Notes under the pieces: model-generated | The model's input: the letters and a program-made list of their open reading frames with translations, nothing else | Database searches by the model: none | What the model was told of the DNA's origin: nothing | From: Arenibacter sp. P308M17 | GTDB taxonomy: Bacteria; Bacteroidota; Bacteroidia; Flavobacteriales; Flavobacteriaceae | Assembly (NCBI RefSeq): GCF_003426735.1 | Contig: NZ_QVON01000001.1 | Location: 558,001 to 622,000 of the forward strand | Length of the DNA: 64,000 nucleotides | Reading direction: 5' to 3' | Shown here: positions 51,371 to 60,900 of the stretch, one piece after another | Layout of the letters: each line of letters begins with the position of its first letter | Numbering within the stretch: the stretch's first letter is position 1 | Translations under genes and position numbers: made by a program

Positions 51371-52610
51371 ATTACCTTTATTGGCCCTTTTTCTAATATT
51401 TTTATTTGCAATTCCTGCTTTGGGCCAATCCGAGGGACTTACAAGTTCACCTTATTCCCTATATGGTCTTGGGGTAATAAATCAGACCAGTATTGGGAGG
51501 ACCAATGGAACGGGGTATTCCGGGATAGCATTGAAATCCGATACGGAAATAAACAATTTAAATCCTGCCAATTTTGCCTTGATACCCCAAAATTCATTTT
51601 TTTATGATGTGGGATTAAGGGGAAAGTATAACAATTATAGCAACAGGATAAACGATGAAACAAAAACTACGGTCAACTTTTCCAATCTGGCCCTTGCCTT
51701 TCGAATAGCGGACAGGTTGGGGGCGGGTATTGCCATAGTTCCATATACCGATGTTGGCTATACCTTGTTAGGGGTGAAAACCAATATTGAAGGCTCCGAA
51801 GATACCTTTGAAAGTAATGTTAACGGACTTGGGGGAATGAGCGATCTTAAGTTAAATCTAGGGTATGGGATTACCGACAATTTGAGGTTCGGGGCCAGTT
51901 TTTCCATATTATTTGGAAAAATTGAGGAAGAAGAATCTTTTCAGGTTTACAGTAGTGCCCTGGTTTCCACAGAGGATACCAATTATAGCGGCACCCGTTT
52001 TGGTCTGGGATTGCAATATGACCTCACCAATACTATTACCATTGGAAGTACGGTGCAATTCCCCACCCGTCTAAAAGGGAGTGTAAGACGCTCTGTAGTT
52101 AAAAGTCTTGTAGGGGTTGAAATACAAGTGGAGGAGGATGAAAGTGATACGGTTGCGGATTTCAAAATGCCTTTGGAACTGGGGGTAGGGCTAAGTACCA
52201 ATTTTCTAAAATTCTTTACCCTAAATACCGATTATAAAAAGAACTATTGGAGCGATACCGGACAGGCCGAGAATATTGGCACTTATATGGATCAGGATAT
52301 CTATGCGGTGGGCCTGGAATTTGTGAGAAATGCCAATAGCTATAAATATAACCAACGTATTCGTTATAGATCTGGTTTTAACCATGACAGTGGATATTTG
52401 TCCATTAACGGTGAAAAAATAGAGGGCCATAATTTTACTGCCGGCATTGGTCTGCCAATTGGGCGGGGCAACAATTCCATGATCAATCTGTCCTATTCCT
52501 ATGGATCCTCAGGCTTAATAGAGAATATACTTGTCAAGGAAAATTACCATGTACTTACCCTGAATTTAAGCTTGGAGGACTTGTGGTTTAAAAAACGGAA
52601 AACCGACTAA
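51345..52610 (+). CDS. Outer-membrane beta-barrel protein downstream of DUF4270
   Basis: The 421-aa protein has a signal peptide (KLPLLALFLIFLFAIPALG) and then alternating amphipathic strands with glycine/aromatic turns (YNNYSNRINDETKTTVNFSNLALAFRIADRLGAGIAIVPY), ending in SLEDLWFKKRKTD. SSPYSLYGLGVINQTSIGRTNGTGYSGIAL at the mature N-terminus recalls the FadL-like/OMP family beside DUF4270 genes. It overlaps the DUF4270 frame by 26 bp; an ATG at 51357 is another start. It is probably the membrane partner of the exported DUF4270/Kelch proteins. Confidence 0.8.
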   Translation: MPYMMKRNKLPLLALFLIFLFAIPALGQSEGLTSSPYSLYGLGVINQTSIGRTNGTGYSGIALKSDTEINNLNPANFALIPQNSFFYDVGLRGKYNNYSNRINDETKTTVNFSNLALAFRIADRLGAGIAIVPYTDVGYTLLGVKTNIEGSEDTFESNVNGLGGMSDLKLNLGYGITDNLRFGASFSILFGKIEEEESFQVYSSALVSTEDTNYSGTRFGLGLQYDLTNTITIGSTVQFPTRLKGSVRRSVVKSLVGVEIQVEEDESDTVADFKMPLELGVGLSTNFLKFFTLNTDYKKNYWSDTGQAENIGTYMDQDIYAVGLEFVRNANSYKYNQRIRYRSGFNHDSGYLSINGEKIEGHNFTAGIGLPIGRGNNSMINLSYSYGSSGLIENILVKENYHVLTLNLSLEDLWFKKRKTD

Positions 52611-52709
52611 AGTAAGAATTTGTACCTATACCCGTTTAGCTTCAGAGAGATATATTTTAAGGTTGAAAATAAATAACGTATTTTTCGGAATTAATGGAAT
52701 CTATGGTAC

Positions 52710-52752
52710 ATTCCCCAATGTCATTATGATTTGTGCCGGCCCATTGGGGAAT
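52710..52752 (+). promoter_or_regulatory. Perfect inverted repeat upstream of dgoK
   Basis: ATTCCCCAATG (52710-52720) and CATTGGGGAAT (52742-52752) are an 11-bp perfect inverted repeat whose arms are 32 bp apart, three helical turns, ending 35 bp before the dgoK ATG. It may be an operator or leader hairpin. Confidence 0.5.
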
Positions 52753-52787
52753 AAAATCCAATCGATCTAAAAACAAATTCGAGCATT

Positions 52788-53750
52788 ATGACAAATAGGG
52801 GGCTGCCAGAAAAATTTATCAGTTGCGATTGGGGCACCTCCAATTTTAGACTGCGTTTGGTGGATACCCATTCCCTAAAGGTACTTTCGGAATATAGGAC
52901 CAATTTGGGGATCAAAAAATGCCATCGGTTATTTAAACAACAAAAGGAACTATCCCAGCAGGCCTTTTTTGCAGATTATTTATTGGCGCAGCTGGAAAAG
53001 TTGGATTTGAACAGTTTGGGAAACTACCCTTTGGTTGCTTCCGGAATGCTGTCATCTTCCATAGGCATGCAGGAATTGGATTACTGCAAATTGCCTATCG
53101 CCTTTACGGGAGAAGACCTAATAAGCAGTTCCATTGTTTTGGGCCGAGACCTGAACCTCCTTTTAATTTCCGGGGCCCGCACCGACACCGATGTAATGCG
53201 TGGGGAGGAAATCCAGGCCATTGGACTTTCGGACCACCTGCCCAAGAGTGGAAAGGGGATGCTTTTACTGCCAGGAACCCACAGTAAACATATTCGGTAC
53301 CATAACGGACATTTTATAGGTTTTACTACCTACATGACCGGGGAGTTGTTTGAGATTATTGGGAAACACAGTATTTTGTCAGGTTCTATGGAGGAAGTAC
53401 CATGGGAGCCATTATATGAAAATATCTTTTTGGATGGCGTCAAAAAAGGGGTAGCCAACCAACATATGGCATCGCTTTTTTCCATTAGGGCACATAGCTT
53501 GATACATAAAGCCTCCCCTGCCAAAAACTATTATTTTCTTTCGGGATTGTTGATCGGGGCCGAGTTGTCCCATTTGAAAGGGAATAATGAAACGGTATAC
53601 CTTGCGGTTACCGGAATACAGAACCCATTGTACACATTGGCCTTGAAATCGTTGTTGACCAAGGACCGATTGGTCTGTTTTGAGCCACAAATTATAGCAT
53701 CGGCCCTATTGGTCGGTCAGCGAAAAATATTGGAAACATATGTCAAATAA
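52788..53750 (+). CDS. dgoK: 2-dehydro-3-deoxygalactonokinase
   Basis: The 320-aa sugar-acid kinase of the DgoK family opens with FISCDWGTSNFRLRLVD (ATP-phosphate loop), followed by ASGMLSSSIGMQEL, DVMRGEEIQAIGL and LLPGTHSKHIRYHNGHFIGFTTYMTGELFEII. It phosphorylates 2-keto-3-deoxy-galactonate (or a similar keto-deoxy acid). It overlaps the aldolase gene by 11 bp, so the two steps of the De Ley-Doudoroff-type route are coupled. Confidence 0.92.
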   Translation: MTNRGLPEKFISCDWGTSNFRLRLVDTHSLKVLSEYRTNLGIKKCHRLFKQQKELSQQAFFADYLLAQLEKLDLNSLGNYPLVASGMLSSSIGMQELDYCKLPIAFTGEDLISSSIVLGRDLNLLLISGARTDTDVMRGEEIQAIGLSDHLPKSGKGMLLLPGTHSKHIRYHNGHFIGFTTYMTGELFEIIGKHSILSGSMEEVPWEPLYENIFLDGVKKGVANQHMASLFSIRAHSLIHKASPAKNYYFLSGLLIGAELSHLKGNNETVYLAVTGIQNPLYTLALKSLLTKDRLVCFEPQIIASALLVGQRKILETYVK

Positions 53751-54381
53751 AGAATCATTTTCTTGGGAACTTTATAAAAGGGCTCCCATTGTGGGTATTG
53801 TAAGGGGAGTGTCCATGGACGTAATGCCGGATATTGCCAGGGCGTATGTGGGGGCAGGCCTACATACCATAGAAATTACCATGAACACTCCCGGAGCTGC
53901 CGAAATGATATCTGTGTTGCGTACTAATTTTCATCAGCTCAATGTGGGTGCCGGTACGGTCTGCAATATGGAAGATTATGAAAAGGCTTTGGCTGCCGGA
54001 GCCCAGTTTATGGTGACCCCGATTATTGATGAGGCCGTTATTAAAACTGCCGTAGCCCAAGGGATTCCTATTTTCCCGGGAGCCTATTCTCCTACGGAAA
54101 TATATAGGGCATGGCGATTGGGCGCATCGGCCGTAAAAATATTCCCGGCCTCCCAGCTTGGGGTCCAATTTATTAGAGACATTTCGGCTCCACTGAATAA
54201 CATTAAGCTTTTGCCCACCGGCGGAGTTTCTGTGGAAAATATTAAATCTTTTTTTGAGGCCGGAGTTGTAGGCGTTGGCATGGGCAGTTCGCTCTTTGAT
54301 AAAAGGCTTATTCAAGAAAGGGATTTTAAGGGCCTTGCCGAGCACTTTATCAAGATAAAATCTCAAATAGAGGGAGTTTAG
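53740..54381 (+). CDS. dgoA: 2-dehydro-3-deoxy-6-phosphogalactonate/gluconate aldolase
   Basis: The 213-aa class-I aldolase of the KDPG/KDPGal family has GIVRGVSMDVMPDIARAYVGAGLHTIEITMNTPGA with the catalytic Glu, GAGTVCNMEDYEKALAAGAQFMVTP and the Schiff-base lysine in ASAVKIFPASQLG, then LPTGGVSVENIKSFFEAGVVGVGMGSSLF. It yields pyruvate and glyceraldehyde-3-phosphate. The last base of its stop codon is also the first base of a MITE-like element, so the C-terminus may have been trimmed. Confidence 0.92.
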   Translation: MSNKESFSWELYKRAPIVGIVRGVSMDVMPDIARAYVGAGLHTIEITMNTPGAAEMISVLRTNFHQLNVGAGTVCNMEDYEKALAAGAQFMVTPIIDEAVIKTAVAQGIPIFPGAYSPTEIYRAWRLGASAVKIFPASQLGVQFIRDISAPLNNIKLLPTGGVSVENIKSFFEAGVVGVGMGSSLFDKRLIQERDFKGLAEHFIKIKSQIEGV

Positions 54382-54615
54382 AAACTGTTTAAATTTTGTT
54401 TTTGGAATATTTTATAGTGTATTCCTGCCTGCCGGCAGGCAGGTTTTCGTCAGGCGAAGGTATTTTAAGGTGCATAGCTATAGCTACGGACCGAAAAATA
54501 GCTGAAGCATGGTAGGACCGAACGTTAAGAAAACTGCTGGTAGCTGTTTTTAGTGAAGGGGCCAGCTGGCGTAAGGGCAGCTAAAAGAACCAAAGGGTAA
54601 AACTTAAACAGTTTC
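54381..54615. mobile_element. MITE-like 235-bp element with terminal inverted repeats
   Basis: GAAACTGTTTAA at the left end (54381-54392) and its reverse complement TTAAACAGTTTC at the right end (54604-54615) are perfect; similarity continues for some 20 bp more with mismatches. The inside has no gene but carries the 20-bp palindrome CCTGCCTGCCGGCAGGCAGG (54424-54443) and several short hairpins. No transposase and no clear target duplication are visible. Confidence 0.5.
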
Positions 54616-54665
54616 TTGAAATAATTGAATATATTTAACAGGATCAATACCTAACTTTTATTATT

Positions 54666-55814
54666 ATGCAACAATCTATTGGTTTTCTATTATTTCTTGT
54701 TCTTTTATTGATACCGGCAGGGTGTAAAAACGAATCCAAGAAATCCCCAACGGGGATGATGGAAGCACCGATTCAAAAAGAAAATCTAAAACTCTTGGTA
54801 GGGACTTTTGCAGAAGGGGACGGCCAGGGTATCTACCAGCTCGACTTTAATCCTGAAACGGGGGAACTTACCAATAGTCGGCGCGTGGCCGAAGAGAACA
54901 AGCCCGGGTACCTTTACCTTTCCAAGGATGGGAACAGGGTCTATTCTTCCAATGGAACCAAGCCGGGGAGTGTATCGGCATTTCAATGGAACAAAGATAA
55001 AACGGCCTTGAATAGAGTGGGCAATCTCCCCAGCATAGGGGATGGAGCCTGTTATGTTGGGGTAAGTCCCGAGGAGCATCTTCTTGCGGCCGCAAATTAT
55101 AGTTCCGGAAGTATCGTTCTTTATCCCTTGGATGAAAAAGGGGGTATGATAGATGATCCACAAGGGATACAGCACAATGGAAGTGGGCCACATCCGAATC
55201 AAAAATCGGCCCACGCACACTGTGTACAATTTTCCCAAAACGGAAAATTTTTATATGCCGTGGATTTGGGGATAGATCAGGTTTTAACGTATCCAATAGA
55301 TTCGGACAATAAACTGGGAGAAGCTAAAGTTGGTCTACAATTGGACCCCGGAGACGGTCCAAGACATCTCGTCTTCCATCCCACTCAGAACATGGTGTTT
55401 ATAATAAATGAACTGTCCAGTACCGTTGTATCGGCCACGGTGGATGAAGAGACCGGAGTTTTTACAACAATAGATAAAAAGAGTACACTCCCGGACGGTT
55501 ACCAGGAACCGAATGCCTGTGCCGATATTCATATTAGTAAGGATGGGAAATTTCTATATGCTTCCAACAGGGGGCATAATAGTATAGCTGTTTATTCGGT
55601 ATCCGAAAGCGGAGAATTAAAGCTTTTGACCATAGTATCTGTGCAAGGGGATTGGCCGCGAAATTTCACCTTGTCTCCTGATGGCAACTTTCTTTTGGTA
55701 GCCAATCAAAAATCGGACAATATCACTGTTTTTGAGGTAGATAAACAAACCGGACTACTTAATTATACTGGAAACCAGATACACCTTCCGCAACCGGTAT
55801 GTTTAAAGTTTTAG
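54666..55814 (+). CDS. Lactonase-family (6-phosphogluconolactonase-like) beta-propeller lipoprotein
   Basis: The 382-aa protein has a lipoprotein signal (LFLVLLLIPAGCKN) and a seven-bladed propeller with YbhE-type repeats (LKLLVGTFAEGDGQGIYQLDFNPETGELTNSR, HAHCVQFSQNGKFLYAVDLGIDQV, DGPRHLVFHP, ADIHISKDGKFLYASNRGHNSIAVY, WPRNFTLSPDGNFLLVANQKSDNI). Family members hydrolyse sugar lactones. Placed after dgoK-dgoA, it may make the aldonic acid that feeds that route, in the periplasm or on the surface. Confidence 0.88.
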   Translation: MQQSIGFLLFLVLLLIPAGCKNESKKSPTGMMEAPIQKENLKLLVGTFAEGDGQGIYQLDFNPETGELTNSRRVAEENKPGYLYLSKDGNRVYSSNGTKPGSVSAFQWNKDKTALNRVGNLPSIGDGACYVGVSPEEHLLAAANYSSGSIVLYPLDEKGGMIDDPQGIQHNGSGPHPNQKSAHAHCVQFSQNGKFLYAVDLGIDQVLTYPIDSDNKLGEAKVGLQLDPGDGPRHLVFHPTQNMVFIINELSSTVVSATVDEETGVFTTIDKKSTLPDGYQEPNACADIHISKDGKFLYASNRGHNSIAVYSVSESGELKLLTIVSVQGDWPRNFTLSPDGNFLLVANQKSDNITVFEVDKQTGLLNYTGNQIHLPQPVCLKF

Positions 55815-56023
55815 GGAAAGGCCTAGTGTAACAAACCACGCCAAGAAGAACACAGAATCTCTAAGATGACTTTACTAAAAGAGAATGGACCCATTAGTAC
55901 ATTGAATACGACATAGAACAAAGGGGCTTTATTTTTTAACACGTAAATTTTACATTTAATAAAAATGTGTATATTTAGGTGCTAAATACGTAGCTATCCA
56001 AAGATAAATTTGTGTAATCCATA

Positions 56024-56629
56024 ATGGAAAAAGAGCTTATAAGTTCGGCCGATTTTCGCTTCCTTCAATTTAAGGAAGGAGATCGCCGTGCTTTTGAGTA
56101 TTATTTTAAGGAATACTACAATAGTATTGTTGGGTTCGGTATTCAGTTTATAAGGGACAAGGACAAAGCAGGAAGTATTGCCCAGGATGCCTTTATAAAA
56201 CTATGGGAGAATAGGGAAAAGGTCCAAAAAGTCAATGGAATCCCATCCTTTCTGTATACCTCGGTAAAAACCGATTGTTTAAACTTAATAAGGCATAACA
56301 AGGTTGTTCGAAAGTATGAATCCAAACAACTGCAAGATAGGGAGGGCAGCTTGCACACTGAAATTTTGAACTCCTTGAATTTCGACTCCGTCACCTTTTC
56401 GGAATTGGAAAGCCTTATTGAAAAGTCTATAGAGGAATTACCGGACAAATGTAAGCTGGTATTTGTAAAAAAGCGATTTGAAAATAAGAAGAACAAAGAG
56501 ATTGCGGACGAGCTCGGTATCACTCTCAAGGCAGTAGAGGCCAATATTACACGAGCAACCAAATTCCTTAAATTAAGACTCTCCCATTACGTATTACATA
56601 TATTTATTTATTGTTTTTTGCAATTTTAG
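56024..56629 (+). CDS. ECF-type RNA polymerase sigma factor (FecI-like)
   Basis: The 201-aa protein has sigma region 2 (FEYYFKEYYNSIVGFGIQFIRDKDKAGSIAQDAFIKLWENR) and region 4 (SIEELPDKCKLVFVKKRFENKKNKEIADELGITLKAVEANITRATKFLK). It is followed by a FecR-type anti-sigma gene and a SusC/SusD pair, the standard arrangement for substrate-induced outer-membrane uptake in Bacteroidota. The preceding gap (55815-56023) shows nothing notable. Confidence 0.92.
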   Translation: MEKELISSADFRFLQFKEGDRRAFEYYFKEYYNSIVGFGIQFIRDKDKAGSIAQDAFIKLWENREKVQKVNGIPSFLYTSVKTDCLNLIRHNKVVRKYESKQLQDREGSLHTEILNSLNFDSVTFSELESLIEKSIEELPDKCKLVFVKKRFENKKNKEIADELGITLKAVEANITRATKFLKLRLSHYVLHIFIYCFLQF

Positions 56630-56703
56630 CAAAAAAAATCACAATTCAATGTAGGGTAAAGGACTTCTAAGGTGTACTTAATTGGAACGCTAAATTCCAG
56701 TTA

Positions 56704-57837
56704 ATGGATCACCATTTAATTTCAAAGTATCTTTTAGGGAATGCCACAGAGGAGGAAGTGGAACGAATCTTCCAATGGATAGATGATTCCCCGGAGAATA
56801 AAAGTGTCTTTATTCAATTTAAAAAGGCCTGGGCCTTGGGCGCCAAAAGCGATGAAGATAGCCAGCTGGCGTGGAAGGCATTGGAATCCAAATTGGACAA
56901 CAACAAGTCGAAACCTAGGTTTTCCGGACTTATAATGTATGCCGCTATCTTCCTACTTCTTTTGGGCATAGGGTATTTCTTTACGCAACAAAAATCAAAT
57001 TCCGATTTACCTATCATCGATGAAAACGCCATAACCTTGCAATTGGGCAACGGAAATATTCAGGTTATAACTGAGGATGGAGAACAAACTTTTGTTGACA
57101 AGAAAGGAAAGCTGGTTGGAACCCAGAAAGGGAATGTCTTGAATTATAAGAGTGTTGCCAATGATCTTTCTTCTTCAACGCCTATATATAACGAATTGAC
57201 CATTCCTTATGGAAAAACCTTTAAGCTGGTTTTGTCCGATGGCACAACTATTCACCTTAATGCAGGGAGCTCCATTAAATATCCGGTAAAATTTATTGAA
57301 GGCGCCCAAAGGGAAGTATTCCTAAAAGGGGAAGCTTTTTTTGATGTTGTCAAAAATGTAAACCAACCTTTTGTAGTTAATGTAAACGAATTAAACGTAA
57401 GGGTTTTGGGAACAAAATTCAATGTTTCTTCCTATCCTGAAGACAAGAATATCAATACTGTTCTTGTGGAAGGATCTGTTGCGCTGCACGAAAAAGGTGA
57501 TGCATACAATGCTTCGACCGCATTTTTATTGGAACCGGGCTATAAAGGGGAATGGAACCCTGACTCAAAAGCGACCATCGTGGCGAAAGTAGATACCAAT
57601 GAGTATACCGGTTGGGTAGAAGGAAGGATGATCTTTAGAAATACCCCATTTAAAATCATCAGAAAGAAACTGGAAAGGCACTACAATGTCTCTATTATAA
57701 ACAATAATGAAATTCTGGAAGAGAAGACCTATAATGCGGTTTTCGATGTTGAAAGTATAGAACAGGTGTTGCGAACTTTAAATGAAATTTATTCTATTGA
57801 GTACATCATTGATCAAAATGAAATAGTAATTAATTAA
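56704..57837 (+). CDS. FecR-family anti-sigma factor
   Basis: The 377-aa protein has a cytoplasmic sigma-binding N-terminus (LISKYLLGNATEEEVERIFQWIDDSPENK), one transmembrane helix (about 79-96: LIMYAAIFLLLLGIGYFF), a periplasmic FecR domain (TIPYGKTFKLVLSDGTTIHLNAGSSIKYPVKF...REVFLKGEAFFDVVKN) and a C-terminal DUF4974 domain. It relays the state of the SusC receptor to the ECF sigma factor. Confidence 0.93.
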   Translation: MDHHLISKYLLGNATEEEVERIFQWIDDSPENKSVFIQFKKAWALGAKSDEDSQLAWKALESKLDNNKSKPRFSGLIMYAAIFLLLLGIGYFFTQQKSNSDLPIIDENAITLQLGNGNIQVITEDGEQTFVDKKGKLVGTQKGNVLNYKSVANDLSSSTPIYNELTIPYGKTFKLVLSDGTTIHLNAGSSIKYPVKFIEGAQREVFLKGEAFFDVVKNVNQPFVVNVNELNVRVLGTKFNVSSYPEDKNINTVLVEGSVALHEKGDAYNASTAFLLEPGYKGEWNPDSKATIVAKVDTNEYTGWVEGRMIFRNTPFKIIRKKLERHYNVSIINNNEILEEKTYNAVFDVESIEQVLRTLNEIYSIEYIIDQNEIVIN

Positions 57838-57902
57838 TCTTAAAACAGTTAAATATGAAGTGAATTTTTAGAGTCTAGGACACAATCTACTTTATAAAAA
57901 AA

Positions 57903-57929
57903 CCAGAAAATGCTTGCGACATTTTCTGG
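57903..57929. promoter_or_regulatory. Strong hairpin in the susC leader
   Basis: CCAGAAAATG (57903-57912) and CATTTTCTGG (57920-57929) form a perfect 10-bp stem around CTTGCGA, 52 bp before the susC start. An A run precedes it, so it would be a terminator only on the minus strand; on the coding strand it is a leader structure that could affect mRNA stability or uncouple fecR from susC. Confidence 0.5.
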
Positions 57930-57981
57930 CAGATTAAAGTGATTAAAAATTTTTATTAACCACCAAACGTATTACTAAATT

Positions 57982-60900
57982 ATGAAAAAATTTAACAAAC
58001 CGCGGTATCGTGATGGTTCTCCATGGCGATTCGATTTAAAAATGAAATTAACAACCCTGTTTTTATTAGTTGCACTTTTTCAAGTTAATGCAAGTACCTA
58101 TTCCCAAAGTACAAAAATAGACTTGAATCTTAACAATGTTAAGGTGTTCGACGTTCTCAATGAAATTGAATCCCAGACGGAATTTAAGTTCTTTGTGGAC
58201 ACTAAAGAAGTGGATTTGGAAAGAATGATTTCCATAAAAGTGAAAAGGGAAACTATTTCCAAGATATTGGAGAAAGTGTTTATAGGAACCAATATTGTTT
58301 ATAAGGTTCTGGACAAACAAATAGCATTAAAGCCTGGAGCAATAGAAGAAAAAGTTGACCAAAGTAGCACTGGGGTAAGGGGATTGCAACAACCTACCGT
58401 TTCAGGTACAGTTGTGGACAATACTGGTACTCCATTACCTGGGGCCAATATTGTGGAAAAAGGAACCACAAATGGGGTAATAGCCGATTTTGACGGTAAT
58501 TTTTCTATTGAGGTAGCAGATGCCAACGCCATTCTGGTAGTTTCCTATATTGGTTTTTCAACTATAGAAGTGCCTATAGATGGTAAAACCAACCTTAACA
58601 TTAGCCTACAGGAAAGTGCGGCTGGCTTAGACGAAGTGGTAGTTGTTGGTTATGGTATCCAGAAGAGAGTCAATGTAATCGGCTCCATATCGCAAGTTTC
58701 TTCCAAGGATATAGAGAATAGGCCGGTAACGCAGGTATCCCAGGCGATAACTGGACAAATGCCCGGAGTTACGGTAGTTCAAAGGACTGGTAGGCCAGGG
58801 CAGAGTGGAGGGGATATTAGTGTAAGAGGGGTGGGTTCTTTCGGTGCCACTCCAAATGCCCTTGTATTGATAGATGGAATAGCGGGCACTTTAAATGATA
58901 TCAATCCAGACGACATTGCTTCAATCTCCGTTCTTAAAGATGCTTCTTCGGCTGCAATCTATGGTGCCAGATCTGCCAATGGGGTAATATTGATTACCAC
59001 AAAAAGTGGAGGTAATAAGAAATTTTCGGTTAGCTATAATAGTTATGTAGGTTTTAATGAGGCCACTGAGCTTCCAGAATTTGCCGACTCTTGGGAGTAC
59101 GCTGAAATGTACAATATTGCTTCAGAAAGTAATAGTTTTAGTGCTGAGGACATTGAAAAATACAGGGCACAAAACGACCTTGATAATTATCCGAATACCA
59201 GGTTCTTGGAGGATCTTTTTTCCAGAAATGGAATACAGACATCCCACACCCTTACTGTAAATGGAGGCGATGAAAGAAACAAGTACTATGTATCTGCAGG
59301 TATTTTGGACCAGCAAGGTATTGTACCCAAAAATAGCTTTGACCGCTATAACTTTAGGATGAACCTTCAAAATAAATTAGGGGATAAGTTTGAGTTGAAC
59401 TCTAGGTTTTTTGGCTCCTTGGAAGAGAGAAAAGAACCTCAGGCCACGGCCAATAAGGGTGGGGGATTTTTAGATCAACTGGTTCAGAATGCAGTGCGTT
59501 ACCCAGCAACTTTTTTGGGAGTTGATTCCCAAGGCAATTACGGTATAGGACCTGAAAGTGGGGGAACACCAGTGGCGTGGTTGGATTCCAAGTCCTATTT
59601 GAACAACCCTACAACAAAGACCGGGGTTAATGTGAAATTGGATTGGAAACCTACAGATGATTTGGTCTTTTCCGTAATAGGTGGATATAATTTTACTCTT
59701 TACGAGCAACGATCTTATTTGGCATCTCAAAGACTTAACGAAGATGTTTTTTTAGGTCAGTCTTATCTCAATCAACAAAGTGACAAGACCATTTTTAAGA
59801 CCATGCAGTTTACCGGGGAGTATTCCAAAGAATTTGGGTCGCATGATTTTAGCCTATTGGCGGGATATTCCTTTGAAAATGAGGAGCTGTCCCTTTTCAA
59901 CGGTTATCGTCAGGATTTTGCGAGCAACGACTATACCGTAATGGATCTTGGTAGCGCAGAGAATCAACAATCTGGGGGCTATGATGCCGAATGGGCCTTG
60001 CAATCGTTTTTCTCCCGTTTAAAATATAGCTTCAATGAAAGGTATCTGTTTGAGGCCACTATGCGCTATGATGGTTCCTCGCGTTTTCCGGAAAATAACA
60101 AGTATGCGTTTTTTCCATCTGCGGCAGTGGGATGGCGTGTTTCCCAAGAATCCTTTATGGAGGAAGTGTCATGGGTATCCAATTTAAAAGTAAAAGCTTC
60201 ATGGGGAATTTTAGGGAATCAAAATATAGGTAATTACCCATATCAAACGGTTTTGGCCTCGGGAAGGGATTATTCCTTGGGGGGCGGACTTGCCACAGGT
60301 GCCGCATATGCCAATTACAAGGATGCCAATATTAAATGGGAATCCACGGAAACTACGGATATAGGTTTGGAAACCGGTTTTTTTGACGGCCAGTTAACTT
60401 TTAACGCCACCTATTTCAATAGAAATACCACAGATGTGCTGTTTAAGCCTTCAGCAAGTGTTTCTTCTGTCCTAGGGGTAGGTATTAGTGAAACCAACAC
60501 CGGAGAGGTAAAAAATACAGGATGGGAATTTGATTTGGGCCATCGTGGAAATGCCGGAGATTTTGGATATTCCATTAACGCTAATTTTTCCATCATTAAT
60601 AATGAGGTAATTACCTTAGGACTTGGTAATGTAGAGCAGCCCAATGGGTTTGTAGGGAATGGCTCCGACCTATTTATAGGGTATCCTATGCAAATGTACT
60701 ATGGATATAAAGCCGATGGGGTATTTTTAAACGATGGGGAGGTAGATAGCTGGCCAGATATGTCAGCGGTGAATCCAACTGCACAGGCGGGCGATTTTAG
60801 ATATAAGGATATTAGTGGTCCAGATGGTATACCCGATGGCAAAATAGACCCTACTTATGACCGTACCTATCTAGGAAGTCGTATCCCTAAATATACTTTT

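Noticed and set aside
57896..57929. Terminator of fecR
   Set aside because: The run next to the stem is A before it, not T after it, on the coding strand.
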